25,925 nucleotides of DNA from Actinospica sp035712985 (lineage in GTDB: Bacteria; Actinomycetota; Actinomycetes; Streptomycetales; Catenulisporaceae), in assembly GCA_035712985.1 (NCBI GenBank), contig DASTAE010000133.1, forward strand, positions 1 to 25,925. The letters are read 5' to 3'. Position numbers and translations under genes: made by a program. Positions 22,530 to 25,925 of the stretch are shown one piece after another (position 1 is the first letter of the stretch; the number at the start of each line of letters is the position of its first letter). The notes beneath the pieces are model-generated. The model made no database searches, was not told where the DNA came from, and saw only the letters and a list, made by a program, of their open reading frames with translations.

Positions 22530-24122
22530 GTGCGCGTCCGATTCGGCGCCGACAGGCCCCGCTGGAACCCCGCCGGCTTCACCGGACTCCCGGAGACCAC
22601 CGCCCGGCTGAGCCGATACGTCGCAGCGCTGGTCAGCGACGACGGGGCGATCCACGACCCCTGCCTGAGCCGGACGCTCGAATCAGCCCTGGCCCTGCGG
22701 CTGCTGGAGAAGACCGGCCTCGACCCGCGATTCGAAGCCGGCGTGCGCCGCTTCCTCGCCGCGGCCCGCCCCGCCGACCCCTTCGAGCGGGCGATCGCGG
22801 GGTACGCGCTGCGCGAGAGCACCGGCCTCGGCCCGGCGGCCGGAGGCTTCCTCGCCCTGAGGGCCCCGAGCTTCACCGGAGCGCGCAAGCACGCCTTCGC
22901 CCAGGCGCTGGCCTGCCTGTGGGACGACCATCCCGAGCCGGTCGACATCGGCGCGGCGCTCGCGCCCACCGGGCTCCACTCCGGAGCGGTGGTCCAGGTC
23001 ACCGCGGTGAAAGTGATCCTCGTATCAGCGACAGGCCAACCCGAGGCCGTCACCGACGAGGACGTCCGGCTCCTGCTGTCCACGCAGCGCCTGTCGCACG
23101 TGTGGGAAGGCAACATGTTCCTGCACCTGCTCGTCCTGCACGCCTTGTCCTTCCTGCCGGGCACCGGCCGGCTGCTCGTCGAGGGAGTACGCAAACTCAA
23201 GTTCCATCAGCGCCCGGACGAGGGGATACCGTTCGTCACCGATCTCGACAACTGGTGCACGACGATCGCCGGACTCGCCCTCGCGGGCACGGGTACCCCC
23301 GACGCGACGCTCCGCGCCCTCGCCGGACACTTGATCGAACAACAGCGCCCCGGAGGCGGGTGGACCGCCACCGCCGTGATGGACCAGAGCGATTTCGACA
23401 GCACCGGGATCGCCGTCGAATTCCTGCACGCACTCGACGCGCGCGCCTACAGCGAGACCATCCGGCGCGGCATCCGCTCACTGACCAGCGCGCGCGGGAG
23501 CGACGGCGGCTTCCCCACCTACCTCGCCGGAGCCCCCTCGGAGGCGACGATGACCGCTGCCGTAGTCAACGGCTTGAGTGTTGATGCGGCCGCCCACCGC
23601 GCCGTCATCGACACGGCGCTGCTCTTCCTCGCCGACGTCCAGAACCCGGACGGATCCTTCCCGCCGGACTGGTGCGCCAGCAGTATGTTCGGCGTCTTCC
23701 GCGCGATCCTCGCGGCGCAAGCCGACACCCGGCCCGCCACACCGCAGGTCGCGCGCATGCTCGATCGGTCATTGGCGTATGTCCGCGACCAACAGCACCC
23801 CGACGGAGGTTGGGGCCAGCAGCCCGAATCCCCGAGCGACCCGCTCAGCACCGCCTACGCGCTGATCTCGCTGTGCCAGCAACACGATCCGGCGCCCGCC
23901 GTGCGCGGCCTGCGCTATCTGCGCGACCACCAGCAGCCCGACGGACGAATCGTCTCACCCCCCGACGGCCTCGGCCCGCGGCCCTTCGTCTACGAGCTCC
24001 CGTCGCTCTCCAGCATCTTCCCGCTGCTCGCGCTCGCCCACCTCACCGCGCGCACCACCACGGCATCCCCCCGGCACCCAGGCGCCGCCCACTCCGGGGC
24101 GGTGGCCCATGTCGAGCCCTGA
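22530..24122 (+). CDS. Class II (type B) diterpene cyclase with variant DxDD motif
   Basis: GTG at 22530 is preferred: GAAGGAGG ends 4 bases before it and it yields 530 residues, the usual length for bacterial class II diterpene cyclases; an in-frame ATG at 22491 is the alternative. The protein belongs to the squalene-hopene cyclase superfamily, with alpha-barrel repeats and QW-like motifs (IEQQRPGGGW, VQNPDGSFPPDW, RDQQHPDGGWGQ). The catalytic acid motif is D288-F-D290-S-T: the central proton-donating Asp is kept, but the last Asp of DxDD is Ser. I recall a comparable change (DxDTT) in the active mycobacterial cyclase Rv3377c. Role: protonation-driven cyclisation of GGPP to a bicyclic labdadienyl-type diphosphate, the substrate of the next enzyme. 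It overlaps the class I gene by 14 bp. Confidence 0.85.
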   Translation: MRVRFGADRPRWNPAGFTGLPETTARLSRYVAALVSDDGAIHDPCLSRTLESALALRLLEKTGLDPRFEAGVRRFLAAARPADPFERAIAGYALRESTGLGPAAGGFLALRAPSFTGARKHAFAQALACLWDDHPEPVDIGAALAPTGLHSGAVVQVTAVKVILVSATGQPEAVTDEDVRLLLSTQRLSHVWEGNMFLHLLVLHALSFLPGTGRLLVEGVRKLKFHQRPDEGIPFVTDLDNWCTTIAGLALAGTGTPDATLRALAGHLIEQQRPGGGWTATAVMDQSDFDSTGIAVEFLHALDARAYSETIRRGIRSLTSARGSDGGFPTYLAGAPSEATMTAAVVNGLSVDAAAHRAVIDTALLFLADVQNPDGSFPPDWCASSMFGVFRAILAAQADTRPATPQVARMLDRSLAYVRDQQHPDGGWGQQPESPSDPLSTAYALISLCQQHDPAPAVRGLRYLRDHQQPDGRIVSPPDGLGPRPFVYELPSLSSIFPLLALAHLTARTTTASPRHPGAAHSGAVAHVEP

Positions 24123-25062
24123 CCTCGCGCCTCCGTTCTTTTCCGCGGTGAATCCCGCAGAGAACGCACTCGCCGACCACATCGCCGAACGGTTGCGCAC
24201 TGCGGTGATCGCGGACGGGCAACTCGTGGCCGAGTACCGCTCGGCCCGATTCGAACGACTGGTCGCCCGCATGTACCCGACCGCGCAACGCCCCGCCCTC
24301 CGCGCCATCGCCGACGTCCTCGTGTGGACCTTCCTCGTCGACGACTTCCTCGACCCGCATCGGCCCGAAGGCGCGCCGGAGCGAGTCGACCGCGTACGGG
24401 CTCACATCGACTCAGCCCTCGACCATCGTGCAACGGCGCGCCCCGCGGACGAATACCTCACAGGCTGGCTCGCCGCCGCCCTCGACGGCATCGACGCTCC
24501 GGACCACGCATGGAACCGCCACTTCACCGACCACCTGCGCGAGTTCGCCACCGCGCTGTGCGCCGAGTCCCGCGTGCACGCCTCCGGCGTCGTGCCGACC
24601 GTCTCCGAGTTCGTCGCCACGCGCCACGACACCTCAGCCTGGAACGTCTGCGTCGACCTCATCGAACTCCAACCCGGCGCCACCCTCCCCGAGCGACTGC
24701 GTCGATCAGCCCTCGCACAGGCCATGTACACCCGCGCCGGCGAGATCGTCTGCGCCATCAACGACATAATCTCCCTGCCCAAGGAAGCGGCACACGGTGA
24801 ACGCCACAACCTCATCCTGCTCATCCAGCACCACGAGGCCTGCTCCCTGCCCGAAGCCGTCGACCGCGTCCGCGCCTACATGACCGAGCGAACCGCGGCA
24901 TACCTGCAGGCCAAAGCAGCATTCCTCGACCATGCGCGCGGCCATGGCCCACAGGTCCGAACCGCGAGCGAACGCTTCACCACCGGGCTCGAGCACCTCA
25001 TCCGCGGCAGCTACGACTGGATGATCGACACCGGCCGATACAAGCTTTCGACCACGACGTAG
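24109..25062 (+). CDS. Class I terpene synthase (diterpene synthase partner)
   Basis: The ATG at 24109 lies inside the end of the class II gene, so the two are translationally coupled. The 317-residue alpha-helical protein has every class I motif: metal-binding D78-D-F-L-D82 in FLVDDFLDPH, the NSE motif N218-D-I-I-S222-L-P-K-E226, Arg172 exactly 46 residues before the NSE motif as expected for the diphosphate sensor, and the C-terminal R310-Y311 pair. It ionises an allylic diphosphate with Mg2+ and guides the carbocation cascade. Coupling to a class II cyclase makes a bicyclic diphosphate its probable substrate, as in known bacterial labdane-related pathways. Product structure cannot be predicted. 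No prenyl diphosphate synthase or P450 is present in the window. Confidence 0.92.
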   Translation: MSSPDLAPPFFSAVNPAENALADHIAERLRTAVIADGQLVAEYRSARFERLVARMYPTAQRPALRAIADVLVWTFLVDDFLDPHRPEGAPERVDRVRAHIDSALDHRATARPADEYLTGWLAAALDGIDAPDHAWNRHFTDHLREFATALCAESRVHASGVVPTVSEFVATRHDTSAWNVCVDLIELQPGATLPERLRRSALAQAMYTRAGEIVCAINDIISLPKEAAHGERHNLILLIQHHEACSLPEAVDRVRAYMTERTAAYLQAKAAFLDHARGHGPQVRTASERFTTGLEHLIRGSYDWMIDTGRYKLSTTT

Positions 25063-25099
25063 GCCGACCAAGCCCTTACATTCGTCATTCGCCGGTTGC

Positions 25100-25684
25100 T
25101 TACAGCCCTCGGGTCAGGCGGGCGAGTTTCTCAGGGACTCCGCGTACGGTCATGCTCTGTCGCAGGAGTTCGAGGTCAGCGCCATCGGTGCCGAGGTGGG
25201 CGAGAAGCGGCCGGTAGCGGTCGGGGCGATCGCGGAGGAACTCGGTGGTCAGCCGGAGCTCCAGCCGCACGCATTCGACGCGGTGGCCGCCGCAGTCCAC
25301 GGTGACGTGGTGCCGCCAGGGACCAGGACCCTGGCATTCCCATCCGTCCTCCTCGCACGGTACTTCCAAGGTGCTGACGCTGAAACCGACGCCGTGGAGG
25401 CTGTATTCGGCGAAGTACTGCGGGGCCGATGCGAGCTGCTGTGGAGCGACCAGGCACGGCCACTTCGCCAACGCTCCGGCAATGGCGTCGACGTCCTGAC
25501 GACGCTCGACGAGGATGTCGATGTCGCCCACCGGCAGGTCGACGCCTTGGAGGCAGGCCGCTGCCGTGCCGACGAGCCGATGACGCGGCTGTGGGCCGGC
25601 GGCTCCGATGAGGTCGAAGCCGGCGCGTAGCACGGCGTGCAGTTCGCGGCGGTCACACAGTGGCCGAGTCTCGATCCCGTCCAT
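25100..25684 (-). CDS. Nucleotidyltransferase-fold protein
   Basis: The ATG at 25684 (194 residues) is chosen; ATG at 25723 would add 13 residues but would place a perfect 22-bp palindrome inside the coding region. The N-terminal part contains RLVGTAAACLQGVDLPVGDIDILVERRQDVDAIAGAL, the G-S/T ... D-x-D signature of the nucleotidyltransferase superfamily (the two Asp of GDIDI bind metal). The C-terminal half is helical and ends LLRQSMTVRGVPEKLARL. Members include antitoxin/toxin-type MNT proteins and small-molecule adenylyltransferases; the partner or substrate is not evident. It converges on the class I synthase with 37 bp between stop codons and no hairpin seen there. Confidence 0.65.
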   Translation of the reverse strand: MDGIETRPLCDRRELHAVLRAGFDLIGAAGPQPRHRLVGTAAACLQGVDLPVGDIDILVERRQDVDAIAGALAKWPCLVAPQQLASAPQYFAEYSLHGVGFSVSTLEVPCEEDGWECQGPGPWRHHVTVDCGGHRVECVRLELRLTTEFLRDRPDRYRPLLAHLGTDGADLELLRQSMTVRGVPEKLARLTRGL

Positions 25685-25693
25685 GGTCGACAG

Positions 25694-25715
25694 ACTGTCA
25701 GACGGGTCTGACAGT
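25694..25715. promoter_or_regulatory. Perfect 10+10 bp palindrome before the nucleotidyltransferase gene
   Basis: ACTGTCAGAC (25694-25703) and GTCTGACAGT (25706-25715) are perfect inverted arms with a 2-base centre, ending 10 bp before the preferred ATG. The length and symmetry are those of an operator for a dimeric repressor of TetR or similar type. Confidence 0.65.
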
Positions 25716-25811
25716 GCCCGCATTCGGCCACCCTCGCCCGGTGAAACTTTCCCGGCGGAGGTGGGGCCGGTCGGGAAACATCGAGCAAGCGATTTTCCTA
25801 ATGTCGAGCCG

Positions 25812-25841
25812 TTGACCGACGCTTGAAATGACAAATAATCT
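25812..25841 (+). promoter_or_regulatory. Sigma-70-type promoter for the gene at the right edge
   Basis: TTGACC (25812-25817) and TAATCT (25836-25841) lie 18 bases apart in a locally AT-richer stretch, upstream of the ribosome binding site and ATG at 25897. This is the clearest -35/-10 pair in the window. A small hairpin, GAGGCAA/TTGCCTC (25848-25865), follows the -10 and could form at the start of the transcript or act as an operator. Confidence 0.6.
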
Positions 25842-25896
25842 CCCTTTGAGGCAATCGTTTGCCTCATCTTTCGAGCTCTCACCCTCAGGAGTTGCA

Positions 25897-25925
25897 ATGT
25901 CGCTCCACCTGATGAACCTCCGCGC
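25897..25925 (+). CDS. 5' end of an unidentified gene (truncated by window)
   Basis: ATG at 25897 follows AGGAG (25887-25891) with 5-base spacing and lies downstream of a good promoter. Only nine complete codons are visible (MSLHLMNLR), then the window ends. Nothing can be said about its function; it is divergent from the nucleotidyltransferase gene. Confidence 0.55.

Noticed and set aside
25743..25751. GAAACTTTC palindrome resembling actinomycete xylanase regulatory boxes
   Set aside because: It is only 9 bp, lies by a nucleotidyltransferase gene rather than a hydrolase, and no matching copy was seen before the GH genes.

Overview
The window is very GC-rich DNA with strongly GC-biased third codon positions, many GTG/TTG starts, SARP/NB-ARC/TPR-type regulators and secreted glycoside hydrolases with ricin-type (CBM13) tails. 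This points to a soil actinomycete of the Streptomyces/Catenulispora/Actinospica kind; the exact genus cannot be fixed from the sequence. No rRNA, tRNA, CRISPR array or insertion sequence was seen.

Layout. (1) Positions 1-987 hold the 3' part of a TPR-repeat regulator that began upstream. (2) Positions 1103-12413 form a plant-polysaccharide island on the + strand: a small secreted ricin-type lectin, a GH11 xylanase with an unusual C-terminal membrane-anchor-like tail, an Old Yellow Enzyme, an odd Gln/Ala-repeat protein, and a run of three secreted hydrolases (GH30, GH54 arabinofuranosidase, GH27 alpha-galactosidase, each with a CBM13 tail), then a small secreted six-cysteine protein of unknown function. 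The GH30-GH54-GH27 run suits debranching of arabinoxylan or type II arabinogalactan. Strong hairpins separate several of these units, and a LacI-type palindrome lies in front of the GH30 gene. (3) Positions 12414-15480 hold a large NB-ARC/TPR regulator and a small membrane protein on the - strand; the latter is divergent from a TetR gene, and a 34-bp inverted repeat lies between them. (4) Positions 16174-17265 hold a kinase-fold phosphotransferase with altered catalytic residues.

(5) Positions 17232-25062 look like a specialised-metabolite locus. On the - strand a tightly coupled four-gene operon encodes a thioester reductase, an acyl carrier protein, a ketosynthase and a LnmK-like hot-dog acyltransferase/decarboxylase (ATGA overlaps at two junctions, 6 bp at the third). 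Divergent from it are an HTH/TPR regulator, a class II (DxDD-type) diterpene cyclase with a DFDST variant motif, and an overlapping class I terpene synthase with intact DDxxD, NSE and RY motifs. The cyclase pair predicts a labdane-related diterpene made from GGPP, whose synthase is not in the window. The acyl operon predicts a short acyl chain built on the ACP and released by reduction. Whether the two halves make one hybrid product is the main open question.

(6) Positions 25100-25925 hold a nucleotidyltransferase-fold protein on the - strand, preceded by a perfect 10+10 bp palindrome, and the first codons of a + strand gene with a recognisable promoter that runs off the window.
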